Shown here in pieces: positions 16,991-26,795 of a DNA stretch of 64,000 bases (position 1 is the stretch's first letter; the number at the start of each line of letters is the position of its first letter). The position numbers were made by a program, and so were the translations under genes. The notes below the pieces were generated by a model, which saw only the letters and a program-made list of their open reading frames with translations, did not search any database and had not been told where the DNA came from. The stretch comes from Alphaproteobacteria bacterium (lineage in GTDB: Bacteria > Pseudomonadota > Alphaproteobacteria > Micropepsales > Micropepsaceae): contig JAGOBA010000002.1 of NCBI GenBank assembly GCA_017983635.1, forward strand, positions 539,418 through 603,417, read 5' to 3'.

Positions 16991-17740
16991 ATGCATCTCG
17001 ACGCCGCCGAACTGCAAGACTTCTATGACGGCGAACTGGGCCAGATTTCCCGCCGCTTCATCCGCTCACGCTTGCGCGAAGTCTGGCCGAACGTCCGCGG
17101 ATTGAGCGTGCTTGGCGTCGGCTATGCGACGCCGTACCTCCGCCCCTTCCAGGCCGAAGCCGCACGCGTCATCGCCTTGATGCCGGCACAGCAGGGCGTC
17201 GCCGCATGGCCGTCGCAATCCGCAAACGTGACGGCGCTGACCAACGAGGGCCAGTTGCCGCTCCCCGATGCCTGCATCGATCGCGCGATCATCGTCCACG
17301 TCGTCGAAACATCGGAGGAATTGCGTCCGCTCTTGCGTCAGATTTGGCGCGTGCTAACGCCGTCGGGCCGCATCGTGGTCGTCGCGCCGAACCGCACCAG
17401 CCTGTGGGCTCAGTTCGAAACGACGCCGTTCGGCCATGGTCGCCCGTTCTCGCGCTCGCAGCTGAGCCGCCTGCTCGTCGACGCGATGTTCACGCCCACG
17501 GCCTCCACCACCTGCCTGCACATGCCGCCGTTCGGCGCGCGCTGGCTCGTGCGCAGCGGTACGCGATGGGAACGCTGGGGTCAAAAGATGTGGCCGCAAC
17601 TCGCCGGTGTTCACCTCACCGAAGCAACCAAGGAAGTCATGGCGCTCGCGCCCGACAAAGGCTCGCGGGCACGCGTGCGCAAGCCCGTGTTGGTTACGAA
17701 GCCGGCCGGGTCAACAAGAAGATCGCGCCCTCGGCCGTAA
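16991..17740 (+). CDS. SAM-dependent class I methyltransferase
   Basis: The 249-residue protein has the arrangement of a methyltransferase-11 domain: a Rossmann motif I variant GLSVLGVGYATPYL (residues 36-49), a motif II region around QSANVTAL, and the LPLPDACIDRAIIVHVVE segment before a motif typical of class I enzymes (LRQIWRVLTPSGRIVVVAPN). The usual acidic residue at the end of motif II is not obvious. Similar proteins often sit beside glyoxalase II genes in alphaproteobacteria, but the substrate is unknown. Its last 47 bases overlap the 3' end of metW on the opposite strand, so the basic C-terminal tail (TRRSRPRP) may be dispensable. Confidence 0.8.
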   Translation: MHLDAAELQDFYDGELGQISRRFIRSRLREVWPNVRGLSVLGVGYATPYLRPFQAEAARVIALMPAQQGVAAWPSQSANVTALTNEGQLPLPDACIDRAIIVHVVETSEELRPLLRQIWRVLTPSGRIVVVAPNRTSLWAQFETTPFGHGRPFSRSQLSRLLVDAMFTPTASTTCLHMPPFGARWLVRSGTRWERWGQKMWPQLAGVHLTEATKEVMALAPDKGSRARVRKPVLVTKPAGSTRRSRPRP

Positions 17741-18320
17741 GATTATCCCAGTAGCCTGGCACCGAAAGCTCCCGCACGTCGCCGCCCTCTTCGACCGCGA
17801 GCGACCGCTCTATCGAAGCGCCCACATCGCGCGTTAGCATCACGAAGTCGGCGATCGTGCACAGGTGAATATTCGGCGTCTCGTGCCAGGCATGCGACAA
17901 CGCACCCGTCTGCGGCATGCGCCCGGTGAGCGCGAGTTTCAACCGCACCTTCCAAAATCCAAAATTCGGAAACGAAACGATGACCCGCTTCCCAATCCGC
18001 AACAGTTGCTCCAGCACATCCTTCGGCTTGCGCGTCGCCTGTATGGTCTGGCTCAGGATCGCAAAGTCGAACGAATGTGGCGGGTAGTCGCCAAGATCGG
18101 TATCCGCGTCGCCCTGAATCACCGGCAGTCCCATGGCCACGCAAGCGTTCACGCCTTCCTGGCTAAGTTCGATCCCGCGCGCGTCCGCGCCCTTCACGCG
18201 CGCAAGATGCTCGATCAACTCGCCGCTGCCGCAGCCCACGTCGAGCACGCGCGCCGATGCCGGCACCATGTCGGCAATGCGCAACAGTTCTTTGCGCAGG
18301 ATCGGTGACTTCGCCAGCAT
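17694..18320 (-). CDS. metW: Methionine biosynthesis protein MetW
   Basis: The 208-residue protein is a short class I methyltransferase-like protein with the SAM-site motif VLDVGCGSGELIEHL (about residues 25-39), GIELSQEGV, DYPPHSFDFAILSQTIQ and FPNFGFWKVR, all diagnostic of MetW. MetW binds and activates MetX, so the pair makes O-acyl-homoserine for methionine synthesis. The ATG at 18320 overlaps the metX TGA; a GTG one codon earlier is the alternative. It is the downstream gene of the metX-metW operon and ends inside the convergent methyltransferase gene. Confidence 0.95.
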   Translation of the reverse strand: MLAKSPILRKELLRIADMVPASARVLDVGCGSGELIEHLARVKGADARGIELSQEGVNACVAMGLPVIQGDADTDLGDYPPHSFDFAILSQTIQATRKPKDVLEQLLRIGKRVIVSFPNFGFWKVRLKLALTGRMPQTGALSHAWHETPNIHLCTIADFVMLTRDVGASIERSLAVEEGGDVRELSVPGYWDNLTAEGAIFLLTRPAS

Positions 18321-19492
18321 CACGCCTTCCCCGGGAGCCCGCGCGCGGACGCTGCCGCATCGATGAAGCCGCTCAAGGTTTCGAACATCTCCGGCACGTC
18401 GAGCAGGAACGCGTCATGCCCCTTGTCGGTTGCGAACTCGACGAAACTGACGTTCGCGCCCGCGGCATTGAGCGCATGTACGACCTTCTTGCTCTCCGTC
18501 GTCGGAAACAACCAATCGGACGTGAACGAGGCGATGCAGAATCGGGTGCTCGTGCCATTGAACGCATTCGCCAGCACACCGCCGTAATCCGCCGCCAGGT
18601 CGAAATAGTCCATCGCCCGCGTGATGTAGAGATAAGCGTTCGCGTCGAACCGATCGACGAATGCGAGCCCCTGGTGTCGGAGGTAACTCTCGACCTGAAA
18701 GTCCGCGTCGAAGCGATAGGACAACGCCTCCCGGTTCTGCAGATTTCGCCCGAACTTGCGATGCAAAGCCGCTTCGGAAAGATAGGTGATGTGCGCCGCC
18801 ATGCGCGCGACGGCGAGCCCCTTCTTCGGGTTCGTGCCGTTTGTGATGTAGTCGCCGTTCGCCCAATCGGGATCGGCCATAATCGCCTGACGCCCGACCT
18901 CGTGGAACGCTATGTTCTGCGCCGAGTGCCGCGCCGCCGTCGCCAAAGGCAGAGCCGCAAAGACGCGCTCTGGATAGCTGGCCGCCCACTGGAGCACCTG
19001 CATGCCCCCCATCGATCCGCCGGCGACACAAAACAGACTGTCGATGCCCAGATGGTCGAGCAACACCGCTTGCGCCCGCACCATGTCGCGGATCGTGATG
19101 ACGGGGAAACTCAGACCGTAAGGCTTGCCCGACGCCGCATTGACCTCATGCGGCCCCGACGAGCCCATGCAGCCGCCGATCACATTGGCGCAGATCACAA
19201 AGAAGCGGTTGGTGTCGATAGGAAGCCCAGGGCCCACCATCGTCGCCCACCAGCCGGGCTTACCCGTCACCGGGTGGGTCCCCGCCGCATACTGATCGCC
19301 GGTCAGCGCGTGGCAAAGCAAAAACGCATTCGACTTCGCCGCGTTCAACGTTCCATAAGTCTGCCAAGCGATCGTAAACGGCGCCAGCGCCTCGCCCGAG
19401 TCCAGCTTCAGCGACGCGAATGTGCGCGCCGGCCCGAGCGCATCGCCCGGAATGCCGTTGGCCGCCGACAGTGACTGGAACAAGGTAGACAT
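18320..19492 (-). CDS. metX: Homoserine O-acyltransferase MetX
   Basis: The start at 19492 ([10 protein letters not shown]) gives 390 residues, the family length; the longer frame is arginine-rich and spurious. The alpha/beta-hydrolase fold shows [15 protein letters not shown], the nucleophile elbow AGGSMGGMQ with S160, the aspartate in [11 protein letters not shown], and the histidine in DKGHDAFLL. The enzyme transfers an acetyl group (or succinyl in some lineages) from CoA to homoserine. It is translationally coupled to metW. I found no SAM riboswitch in the 108 bases between it and the divergent hisC, so regulation is unclear. Confidence 0.95.
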   Translation of the reverse strand: MSTLFQSLSAANGIPGDALGPARTFASLKLDSGEALAPFTIAWQTYGTLNAAKSNAFLLCHALTGDQYAAGTHPVTGKPGWWATMVGPGLPIDTNRFFVICANVIGGCMGSSGPHEVNAASGKPYGLSFPVITIRDMVRAQAVLLDHLGIDSLFCVAGGSMGGMQVLQWAASYPERVFAALPLATAARHSAQNIAFHEVGRQAIMADPDWANGDYITNGTNPKKGLAVARMAAHITYLSEAALHRKFGRNLQNREALSYRFDADFQVESYLRHQGLAFVDRFDANAYLYITRAMDYFDLAADYGGVLANAFNGTSTRFCIASFTSDWLFPTTESKKVVHALNAAGANVSFVEFATDKGHDAFLLDVPEMFETLSGFIDAAASARGLPGKA

Positions 19493-19600
19493 GAGGCTTT
19501 GAGTCGCTCCACCGGGAAAGCGCCGGATTGAGGGTCCCCGTTCAGGCCAAGTCAATGTTTTCTTTGCAGCATCCCAAAGCCTTGGCCTAAAGAAGCAACC

Positions 19601-20680
19601 ATGAAACCGGTACCCGGAATTTTGGACATCGACCCGTACGTCGGCGGCCGCGCCAGTGCCGGCGGGGCCACGCGCATCTTTAAGCTTTCGGCGAACGAAA
19701 CGCCCTTGGGGGCAAGCCCGAAGGCTGTGGCCGCGTTCAAGGCCGCCGCCGATAACCTGCATCTTTACCCTGAAGGCAGCGCCGCCGAACTCCGCCGCGC
19801 GATCGGCGAGGTGTTCGACCTTAGCCCCGACCGCATCGTCTGCGGCAACGGCTCCGACGAGATATTGCACTTACTCCCGCAGATCTATGCCGGCCCCGGC
19901 GACGAAGTTCTGTTCAGCGAGCACGGCTTCTTAGTCTACCGGATCGCCGCCCTCGCCGCGAGTGCGACGCCTGTCGCTGCGCCGGAGCCCAACCTGGTCA
20001 CCGACGTTGACGAACTCTTAAAGCGCGTGACCTCCCGCACGAAGATTGTCTTCGTCGCCAATCCGAACAACCCGACCGGCAGCTACAACACCCGCGCCGA
20101 GTTGCATCGCCTCCACGCGGGTCTTCCGAAAGATTGCCTGCTGGTGATCGACGCGGCCTACGCCGATTACGTCAACCGCAACGACTACGACAGCGGTCTC
20201 GAACTCGCGGCAACAACAGAGAACACTGTCATGACGCGGACGTTCTCGAAGATCCACGGTCTTGCCGCGTTGCGCGTCGGTTGGGCTTACGGATCGGATG
20301 CCGTCGTCGATGCGTTAAACCGCATCCGAGGGCCCTTCAACGTCTCGACTGCCGGTCAAGCCGCCGCCATCGCCGCCATCGGCGACAAGGCGTTCGTGGC
20401 CGAAGCCGCAGCCTATAATGAGAAGTGGCTGCACTGGCTGGCGGAACGCATCACAGCCACCGGTTTGAAGGTGCGCTCCAGCGTCGGGAACTTTCTCTTG
20501 ATCGAATTCGATGCGACCGGCGCCAAGACCGCGCCGAGGGCCGACAAGCTTCTGATCGAGCGCGGTGTGATCCTTCGCGGTGTCGGCGCCTACGGCTTGC
20601 CGAATTGCCTACGCATCTCCGTCGGTACCGAAGAAGGCAATCATGCCGCCGTCGCCGCCCTTGAAGAGTTCATGAAATGA
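19601..20680 (+). CDS. hisC: Histidinol-phosphate/aromatic aminotransferase
   Basis: The 359-residue PLP enzyme has the HisC family motifs: [14 protein letters not shown] (residues 29-42), [22 protein letters not shown] (151-162), VIDAAYADY, and the PLP lysine K217 in [20 protein letters not shown]. It overlaps tyrA by the ATGA at 20677, so it most likely works in tyrosine and phenylalanine synthesis as the aromatic aminotransferase copy (hisC2-type), though histidinol phosphate may also be a substrate. It is divergent from metX. Confidence 0.93.
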   Translation: MKPVPGILDIDPYVGGRASAGGATRIFKLSANETPLGASPKAVAAFKAAADNLHLYPEGSAAELRRAIGEVFDLSPDRIVCGNGSDEILHLLPQIYAGPGDEVLFSEHGFLVYRIAALAASATPVAAPEPNLVTDVDELLKRVTSRTKIVFVANPNNPTGSYNTRAELHRLHAGLPKDCLLVIDAAYADYVNRNDYDSGLELAATTENTVMTRTFSKIHGLAALRVGWAYGSDAVVDALNRIRGPFNVSTAGQAAAIAAIGDKAFVAEAAAYNEKWLHWLAERITATGLKVRSSVGNFLLIEFDATGAKTAPRADKLLIERGVILRGVGAYGLPNCLRISVGTEEGNHAAVAALEEFMK

Positions 20681-21606
20681 CGACCCGCACCGGCCCGCTT
20701 TTCACGAAGGTAGCGCTGTTGGGTCTGGGCCTGATCGGCTCGTCCATGGCCCACGCGATGCGGCGTGGCAGCCTCGCCGGGCACATCGCCGGTCATGCAC
20801 ACACGGAGGCAACCCGTAAGCGCGCCGGCGAGATCGGCTTCTGCCACTCGATCCACGAAGATCCGAGAGAGGCTGTACGCGACGCCGACCTCGTCGTGCT
20901 CTGCACGCCCGTGGGCGCCTTTGGCGATGTCGCTCAGGCAGCAGCTCCTGCGCTGAAGCCCGGCGCGATCATCACCGACGTCGGCTCCGTGAAGATGGCC
21001 GTCGTTCGCGATGTCGGCCCACACGTTCCCGCCGGCGTCCATTTCATTCCCGGCCACCCGATCGCAGGTACCGAGCACTCTGGTCCAGACGCGGGCTTCG
21101 CGGAACTGTTCGACGGCCGCTGGTGCATCCTCACGCCCCCGGCAGGCACCGACGAAGCAGCGGTCGAAAAACTCACGGCGTTCTGGCGCGGCCTGGGTTC
21201 GCGCGTCGAGGTGATGGAGCCCAAGCACCACGACCTCGTGCTCGCGATCACCAGCCACGTGCCCCACTTGATTGCCTACAACATCGTCGGTACCGCGAGC
21301 GACCTGGAGCAGGTCACGCAAGGCGAAGTGATCAAGTTCTCGGCCGGCGGCTTCCGCGACTTTACCCGCATTGCGGCCAGCGATCCAACCATGTGGCGCG
21401 ACGTCTTCCTGAACAACCGCGAAGCCGTGCTAGAAGTTTTGGGCCGCTTCTCGGAAGACCTCTCCCGCCTGCAGCGCGCGATCCGCTGGGGCGAAGGCGA
21501 CATGCTCTTCGATCTTTTCACGCGCACCCGCGCCATCCGCCGCGAAGTCATCGACGCCGGCCAAGACACCGCCGCCGTCAACTTCGGCCGCGACAAGAAG
21601 AAGTAG
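20677..21606 (+). CDS. tyrA: Prephenate/arogenate dehydrogenase family protein
   Basis: The 309-residue protein has the NAD(P)-binding motif LLGLGLIGSSMAHAM (about residues 14-28), the VVLCTPVGAF and VGSVK segments, and the catalytic-site block FIPGHPIAGTEHSGPDAG with the conserved histidine. It oxidatively decarboxylates prephenate (or arogenate) in tyrosine synthesis. No ACT domain is present, so feedback control by tyrosine through that domain is not expected. It follows hisC with a 4-base overlap and converges with the DUF2125 gene, an order conserved in alphaproteobacteria. Confidence 0.93.
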   Translation: MTTRTGPLFTKVALLGLGLIGSSMAHAMRRGSLAGHIAGHAHTEATRKRAGEIGFCHSIHEDPREAVRDADLVVLCTPVGAFGDVAQAAAPALKPGAIITDVGSVKMAVVRDVGPHVPAGVHFIPGHPIAGTEHSGPDAGFAELFDGRWCILTPPAGTDEAAVEKLTAFWRGLGSRVEVMEPKHHDLVLAITSHVPHLIAYNIVGTASDLEQVTQGEVIKFSAGGFRDFTRIAASDPTMWRDVFLNNREAVLEVLGRFSEDLSRLQRAIRWGEGDMLFDLFTRTRAIRREVIDAGQDTAAVNFGRDKKK

Positions 21607-21612
21607 TCGGTC

Positions 21613-22749
21613 TTAAGGCGTCGCCGGCTCGGCCGGCAGCGCGGGCTGCGCCACAACAGGCTGCGGCACAATCGTCGCGACCTTTGCGGGGCCCAGATAA
21701 ACCGCACCTTGCTCGATGCGCATTGGCACAGACACGCGCCGCTGTGCGTCGCCGCTCATGAAGGCCAGTACGTCGAGCACCTTCTTCGTTAGAGCGTGGG
21801 TCTCCGTGTTGATCAACCCCTGCGCCTCAAGCAATTCCAAGATGCGCGGATGATTGCCGAGCTTCAGGTTGAACCGGCCCTCGGGCAGCGATTGCTGATC
21901 GAGCTTGAACTCGCCCGTCGCCGCAACAGAAACGCCACCCCATTCGAGCTCAAACTTCCGGATCTCAATCGGTGTGCCTGTACGCCGCCATTCGGCAAAC
22001 AGAATTGCCGCCGATGCTTCCGGCACGTTCGCCGGCAACTTTGCCGCCGCGTCGATATTGATCAAGGCGATCGTTGGTCCGAGCGGCAGGTCCAAATTGC
22101 CCTGCAGCGCCACGTTGTTAAGCCGCAACAAAAGCTCCACCTGCGGCAGCGGCTCCCCCTCGTTCGCCTCGGAAACGTTTAGGCCACCCGACGCCTGATC
22201 GACGATGAAGTTAACATCTGTCGCATCGAGCTTGGCTTTGCCGGTCAACCGTTCGATCTCGACGCCGATCCGTGTCTCCGCCGTGTTGAGACCTTTGACG
22301 TTCACCAGCGCTTTGTCGGCCCGGACGTCGGTCTCGACCCAACGCTCGCGCGCATAAAAGAAATGTTGCTGACCCTCGAGCGACACTTCGACCTGGCCCA
22401 GCGACAGCGGATGCACGTTCACGACAACGCGCTCGCTGTCCCACGCGGTCGCACGATCCGGCGCTGTGAAGTGCAACGCGCCCACCGTGGTCTCGACGCG
22501 ATAGGGAAATCCGTGCGTGGTAAGCGCATCCCAGCTCAAGTCGCGCCCGGCTTCGCGCTGCGCGGTCTGCAGCTGGCCGATCTGGTCGCGCACGCCGTCG
22601 GCCACGACGCGCCACCACCAGCCGTAACCAGCCAGCACAACCGCGATCAGCACGATCGGCGCAATGATCCATAGGACGGAGAGATGGCTGCCGAGGCGAG
22701 CCCGAACCCAATCCAACGCCTCCCGCAGTTGACCCAGAATCCCGCTCAC
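21613..22749 (-). CDS. DUF2125 membrane-anchored protein
   Basis: The 378-residue protein has one N-terminal transmembrane helix (residues 24-44), then a large beta-rich extracytoplasmic domain with the DUF2125 patterns RDLSWDALTTHGFPYRVETTV and SVAATGEFKLDQQSLPEGRFNLKL. The C-terminus is proline/alanine-rich. Function is unknown; DUF2125 is restricted mainly to alphaproteobacteria and this position, after tyrA, is conserved. The start codon is GTG. It is 25 bases downstream of nrdJ on the same strand but is probably expressed independently. Confidence 0.88.
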   Translation of the reverse strand: MSGILGQLREALDWVRARLGSHLSVLWIIAPIVLIAVVLAGYGWWWRVVADGVRDQIGQLQTAQREAGRDLSWDALTTHGFPYRVETTVGALHFTAPDRATAWDSERVVVNVHPLSLGQVEVSLEGQQHFFYARERWVETDVRADKALVNVKGLNTAETRIGVEIERLTGKAKLDATDVNFIVDQASGGLNVSEANEGEPLPQVELLLRLNNVALQGNLDLPLGPTIALINIDAAAKLPANVPEASAAILFAEWRRTGTPIEIRKFELEWGGVSVAATGEFKLDQQSLPEGRFNLKLGNHPRILELLEAQGLINTETHALTKKVLDVLAFMSGDAQRRVSVPMRIEQGAVYLGPAKVATIVPQPVVAQPALPAEPATP

Positions 22750-22774
22750 ATCGTCCGTAACCCGGCCGCCCCCT

Positions 22775-25159
22775 TCAGCTGCACCGCGAGTAGCCGCAGT
22801 TCATGCACGTATCGCAGCCCTCGATCCGCGTCAGACTCGGACTCGAGCAGCGCGGGCAGAACTTGAACGACTGGCCCAGCGACCCGCCGGTCTCGCCGCG
22901 GCGTTCCTCAGAGCCGCCAGCAGGCATCCGTTCAGCAATGCTCGCGACCTTTTGTTGCGGCCCATAGCTCGGCGTCGGTTTGCTCAAGAAACCGATCGCA
23001 AGCATGTGCTCCTCGATCACGCCGCCGATCGCCGCCAACAGCGACGGCACATACTGCCGGTTCACCCACTGCCCGCCGCGCGGGTCAAAAACCGCTTTCA
23101 ATTCTTCGACGACGAACGACACGTCGCCGCCGCGCCGGAACACGGCCGAGATCATGCGGGTGAGCGCCACAGTCCAGGCATAGTGCTCCATATTCTTGGA
23201 GTTGATGAAAATCTCGAACGGCCGCCGCCTCCCCCCTTCGACGACATCGTTGATGGTGATGTAGATCGCGTGATCAGACTCCGGCCACCGCACCTTGTAC
23301 GTCGTGCCGGGCAGCGCTTCCGGCCGATCGAGTGGCCGCGCGATATAGACCACGCCACCGCCGTCGCCACTTGACCGCGCGCGCGCCGGTGCCGGCGCAA
23401 ACACTTCGGATGGCGCCGTCGCCACGGCCTCAAGCTTCGGCGCAGGCTTCGCCTCATCCAAGCTCAAAATGGAACCTGTGATGTCGTTCGGCCGCCATGT
23501 CGTGCAACCTTTGCACCCGCTCTCATACGCGCGCAGATACACATCCTTGAACGTGTCGAACGAAATGTCGGCCGGGCAATTCACCGTCTTGGAAATCGAA
23601 CTGTCGACATATTTCTGTGTCGCGGCCTGCACCGCAACATGCGCAGCCGGCGTCAAGTCTTGCGCGTTGACGAAGTAGTCGGGCAGGGGGCCATCACCCA
23701 CCCGCTCGCGGTAGAGCCGGTGTGCATAGTCCTCGACCGCCTCTTCCGCCTTTTCGCCACCCGCCTTCGTGATCTTGCGCTTATAGGAATAAGCGAACAC
23801 CGGCTCGATCCCGCTCGACACGTTCTCCGCCAGAAGCGAGATCGTTCCCGTCGGCGCAATCGACGTCAGCAGTGCGTTGCGCACGCCGAATGCCGCGATC
23901 TGATTGCGCACGTCCTCGTCCAACCCGCGCACTGTCTCGCCGCCCAGGAACTTGTCCCGGTCGAACAGCGGGAACGCACCTTTCTCCGACGCAATCTCGC
24001 TCGACGCCAGATAGGCGGCGCGCCGCATCGTCCTGAACCAGCGCTCGATCAGCGCAATCGACTCCGGCGCGCCATACCGCGCCCGGCACATGATCAGCGC
24101 ATCGGCAAGGCCCGTGACCCCAAGCCCGATCCGCCGCTTCTGCTTCGCCTCGCGCTCCTGCGCCGGCAACGGATAGTTCGAAACGTCGATCACATCGTCG
24201 AGGAAGCGCACCGCCACCCGCGTCAACGCGTCGAGTTCTTTCTCGTCGAGCGCGGCCTCCGCCGTGAACGGATTTTTGATCAACTTCGTCAGATTGATCG
24301 AACCCAGCAGGCACGCGCCATAGGGCGGTAGTGGCTGCTCCCCGCACGGGTTCGTTGCTGCGATCTCTTCCGCGTACCACAGATTGTTGCGCTGGTTGAT
24401 CCGGTCGATGAAGACGACGCCGGGCTCCGCGTAAGCATAGGTCGACGCCATGATGCGGTCCCATAGCCCGCGCGCCGATACCGTGCGGTAGACCTCTCCG
24501 CCGAAGACCAGATCCCACGCCTGATCATCCTTCACCGCCTGCATGAACTTGTCGGTGACAAGGACCGAGAGATTGAAGTTGCGCAACCGCTCCTTGTCGC
24601 GCTTGGCCTCGATGAACGCTTCGATGTCCGGATGATCGCAGCGCAGCGTCGCCATCATCGCGCCGCGCCGCGAGCCCGCCGACATGATCGTGCGGCACAT
24701 CGAATCCCACACATCCATAAACGAGACCGGGCCGGACGCATCCGCACCCACACCCTTCACCGCGGCGCCGGAGGGCCGCAGCGTCGAGAAGTCGTGCCCA
24801 ATGCCGCCGCCCTGCTGCATGGTCAGCGCGGCTTCCTTCAGATTGTCGAAGATGCCCGACATATCGTCAGTGATCGTGCCCATCACAAAGCAATTGAAGA
24901 GCGTAACTGAGCGGCCGGATCCCGCGCCCGCCAGCACGCGCCCCGCCGGCAAAAACCGAAAGTCGCTAAGCGCGCGCACGAACTCGCCGCTCCACCGCGC
25001 GCGATGCTCGGGCTTCTCGGCAAGCGCAACCGCACCCGCGACCCGCGCCCACGTGTCCTCGACCGTCTCGTCAGGCCGCGCAATTCCCGAGCCCTTCAGC
25101 CGGTACTTCAGATCCCAGATCTGACGCGAAATATCGGCAAGCTCAGCCATCGACGGCAC
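22775..25159 (-). CDS. nrdJ: Adenosylcobalamin-dependent ribonucleotide reductase (class II)
   Basis: The 794-residue protein has the class II reductase core: LFNCFVMGTITDDMSGIFDNL, the MQQGGGIGHDFSTLRPSGA loop, NPCGEQPLPPYGACLLGSINL with the active-site cysteine region, and APTGTISLLAENVSSGIEP. The C-terminus carries a zinc-type cysteine cluster, CPRC then CDTCMNCGYSRC, in place of the mobile redox tail pair. It reduces ribonucleotides to deoxyribonucleotides using adenosylcobalamin, with or without oxygen. Start codon GTG at 25159 has a GAGGG site 5 bases before; ATG at 25150 is the alternative. The PduO adenosyltransferase at 53.1 kb can supply its cofactor. Confidence 0.95.
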   Translation of the reverse strand: MPSMAELADISRQIWDLKYRLKGSGIARPDETVEDTWARVAGAVALAEKPEHRARWSGEFVRALSDFRFLPAGRVLAGAGSGRSVTLFNCFVMGTITDDMSGIFDNLKEAALTMQQGGGIGHDFSTLRPSGAAVKGVGADASGPVSFMDVWDSMCRTIMSAGSRRGAMMATLRCDHPDIEAFIEAKRDKERLRNFNLSVLVTDKFMQAVKDDQAWDLVFGGEVYRTVSARGLWDRIMASTYAYAEPGVVFIDRINQRNNLWYAEEIAATNPCGEQPLPPYGACLLGSINLTKLIKNPFTAEAALDEKELDALTRVAVRFLDDVIDVSNYPLPAQEREAKQKRRIGLGVTGLADALIMCRARYGAPESIALIERWFRTMRRAAYLASSEIASEKGAFPLFDRDKFLGGETVRGLDEDVRNQIAAFGVRNALLTSIAPTGTISLLAENVSSGIEPVFAYSYKRKITKAGGEKAEEAVEDYAHRLYRERVGDGPLPDYFVNAQDLTPAAHVAVQAATQKYVDSSISKTVNCPADISFDTFKDVYLRAYESGCKGCTTWRPNDITGSILSLDEAKPAPKLEAVATAPSEVFAPAPARARSSGDGGGVVYIARPLDRPEALPGTTYKVRWPESDHAIYITINDVVEGGRRRPFEIFINSKNMEHYAWTVALTRMISAVFRRGGDVSFVVEELKAVFDPRGGQWVNRQYVPSLLAAIGGVIEEHMLAIGFLSKPTPSYGPQQKVASIAERMPAGGSEERRGETGGSLGQSFKFCPRCSSPSLTRIEGCDTCMNCGYSRCS

Positions 25160-25263
25160 GCACCCTCACCAGAGTTTTCTTGGAGGATGGAACTCTAGCG
25201 CAACCCCAGGTGTAGGGCAACGAATCGTTCTTGCTGCGTTCTATGCGTGTTTAGCGAGCCGTC

Positions 25264-26022
25264 TTAACCAGCAGCGGTGGGCTGAAAGCCGCCCTCGGCA
25301 AGCAGCCGGTTCGTGCCTTCTTCGAGCCGCCGCTGCAACTCCGTCATGAATTCGTGCCGCTTCAAGCCCGCGGGGATCGGCGGCAAAAACTCAACGATGA
25401 TCCGCCCGGGCTTCCGCCAGAAGCCACGCCGCGGCCAGTACAGCGCCGAGTTATGCGCCATCGGTACGCACGGCACATCAAGCGCGCCATAGAGTGCCGC
25501 AACGCCGGGCTTGTAGTCGGGCTCGGCACCCATCGGCCGGCGCGTCCCTTCCGGAAAGATCACGATCGAGCGGCCCTCGGCCAACCGCGCTTTCGCGGCG
25601 GCCAGCATCGAGCGTATCGATTTCACCCCCGCATCGCGATCGACGATGATCATCTTTGCCTTACGCGCGTACCAACCGTAGCCGGGGATCATCAAGAGCT
25701 GCCGCTTCATCACGGTCGCCGGATGATGAACCAGCACGTGTGCGGCGACGGTCTCCCACATGGAGAGATGTTTGCCGGCAATGATCGCGGCACCTTGCGG
25801 CAGGTTCTCGCGCCCGCGCACTTCGTAGTCGAGGCCCACGATGTGCTTCAACAGCCAAAAGCTCACGCGCGCCCACGTCTCCTGACCATCCAGCACAACA
25901 CGCCGGTCGAGCAGCAGCGCCGGGATGTAGGCAAGATTGATGATTGTCGAAAACGTCCAGAAAGCGGCCTGGAACAAGTAGGAGCGGAGCGCGACCAAGC
26001 GGATACTCGAGCGTCGTTGCAA
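25264..26022 (-). CDS. plsC: 1-acylglycerol-3-phosphate O-acyltransferase (PlsC type)
   Basis: The PlsC domain shows GKHLSMWETV (motif I, an H-X4-E variant of the usual H-X4-D), the RKAKMIIVDRDAG segment and the glycerol-phosphate site IVIFPEGTRRPMG. One N-terminal hydrophobic segment (FQAAFWTFSTIINLAYIPALLL) fits a membrane-anchored acyltransferase making phosphatidic acid. No ATG exists near the N-terminus; TTG at 26022 (252 residues) or TTG at 25998 are the likely starts. The open frame extends into the upstream YdcF gene, which I consider non-coding here. It follows that gene by about 50 bases in the conserved ftsEX-ydcF-plsC order. Confidence 0.85.
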   Translation of the reverse strand: MQRRSSIRLVALRSYLFQAAFWTFSTIINLAYIPALLLDRRVVLDGQETWARVSFWLLKHIVGLDYEVRGRENLPQGAAIIAGKHLSMWETVAAHVLVHHPATVMKRQLLMIPGYGWYARKAKMIIVDRDAGVKSIRSMLAAAKARLAEGRSIVIFPEGTRRPMGAEPDYKPGVAALYGALDVPCVPMAHNSALYWPRRGFWRKPGRIIVEFLPPIPAGLKRHEFMTELQRRLEEGTNRLLAEGGFQPTAAG

Positions 26023-26068
26023 GATCGGATGAGTTATCGCGACCGCGCCCCGCGCGCGCAAGCCCGCA

Positions 26069-26743
26069 CTACTGGGCGACGCTCGTAGCGGCGGATTCGA
26101 CAGGTTTCGGCGCCCCTGGTGCCGGTTCGATCGTGGTCGGGCCGACCGCCGGTGCCGGTTTGCTCCAGAACTCGGTAGCAAACGCCACCCGGACCGTCGA
26201 ACCCAAGAGCTTCACATACTCCCACGCCAGCACGCCGGTCGTCAGCGGATCGTGCCACCAGCCGTCAAGCTGTACGCTTTCCGGAAAGACCGGATAGGCC
26301 ACCAACTTCACGTCAGGCATCGTCGCGTGTAGTTCAAGCAAGCTACGCGGCATGTGGTAACTCGCGGTCACCACGATCAGCGACTCGTAGCCATGCGCTT
26401 GCGCCCACGACGCAGTCTCGCTTGCGTTACCGATCGTGCTCTCCGCACCGCGGCCGAGGTCGACACAACACGCGGCGCGCTGCGCGGGCTGACCAACGGC
26501 CTCCAAGAGTTCCTGTCGCGTCGTTTCCGCGTGTACGCCGGAGATCAACAGCCGGTCGCCCTTGCCGCGATCGAGCAACTCCAGCGCCGCGCTTAGCCGT
26601 TCCGCGCCGCCGGTCAAGGCGACGATCGCTTCGGCATTCTCCGGATCAATCGATGTGCGCGCGAGGCTCCACACGAAAATCGGAAAGCCAAGCGCCGCGA
26701 CGACGAACGTCGCCACGGCTACGCGAAACGCGAAACCGATCAA
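26069..26743 (-). CDS. YdcF/SanA-type DUF218 envelope protein
   Basis: The 224-residue protein has an N-terminal membrane helix (FRVAVATFVVAALGFPIFVW) and a DUF218 domain: EAIVALTGGAERLSAALELL, DRLLISGVHAETT, STIGNASETASWAQAHG and LIVVTASYHMPRSLLEL. ElyC/YdcF relatives influence peptidoglycan and outer-membrane precursor metabolism, but the activity is unknown. The TTG at 26743 is preferred because GGGAGG lies 7 bases before it; a GTG at 26773 is possible. It overlaps nothing and lies between the HAD phosphatase and plsC. A second family member is at 54.5 kb. Confidence 0.8.
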   Translation of the reverse strand: MIGFAFRVAVATFVVAALGFPIFVWSLARTSIDPENAEAIVALTGGAERLSAALELLDRGKGDRLLISGVHAETTRQELLEAVGQPAQRAACCVDLGRGAESTIGNASETASWAQAHGYESLIVVTASYHMPRSLLELHATMPDVKLVAYPVFPESVQLDGWWHDPLTTGVLAWEYVKLLGSTVRVAFATEFWSKPAPAVGPTTIEPAPGAPKPVESAATSVAQ

Positions 26744-26795
26744 CGCCAATCCTCCCGACTGCTCGGAATGCACTGCATTGTTGCTCCGGCATAGT

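Noticed and set aside
19493..19600. SAM-II or other SAM riboswitch upstream of metX
   Set aside because: metX is often preceded by a SAM-II element, but the TGATTT and GCTAAA landmarks are absent; only a weak hairpin (CGCT/AGCG) is visible.
25160..25263. Cobalamin riboswitch or NrdR box upstream of nrdJ
   Set aside because: The 104 bases are too short for a cobalamin riboswitch and no pair of NrdR-like ACAN-ATAT boxes is visible.
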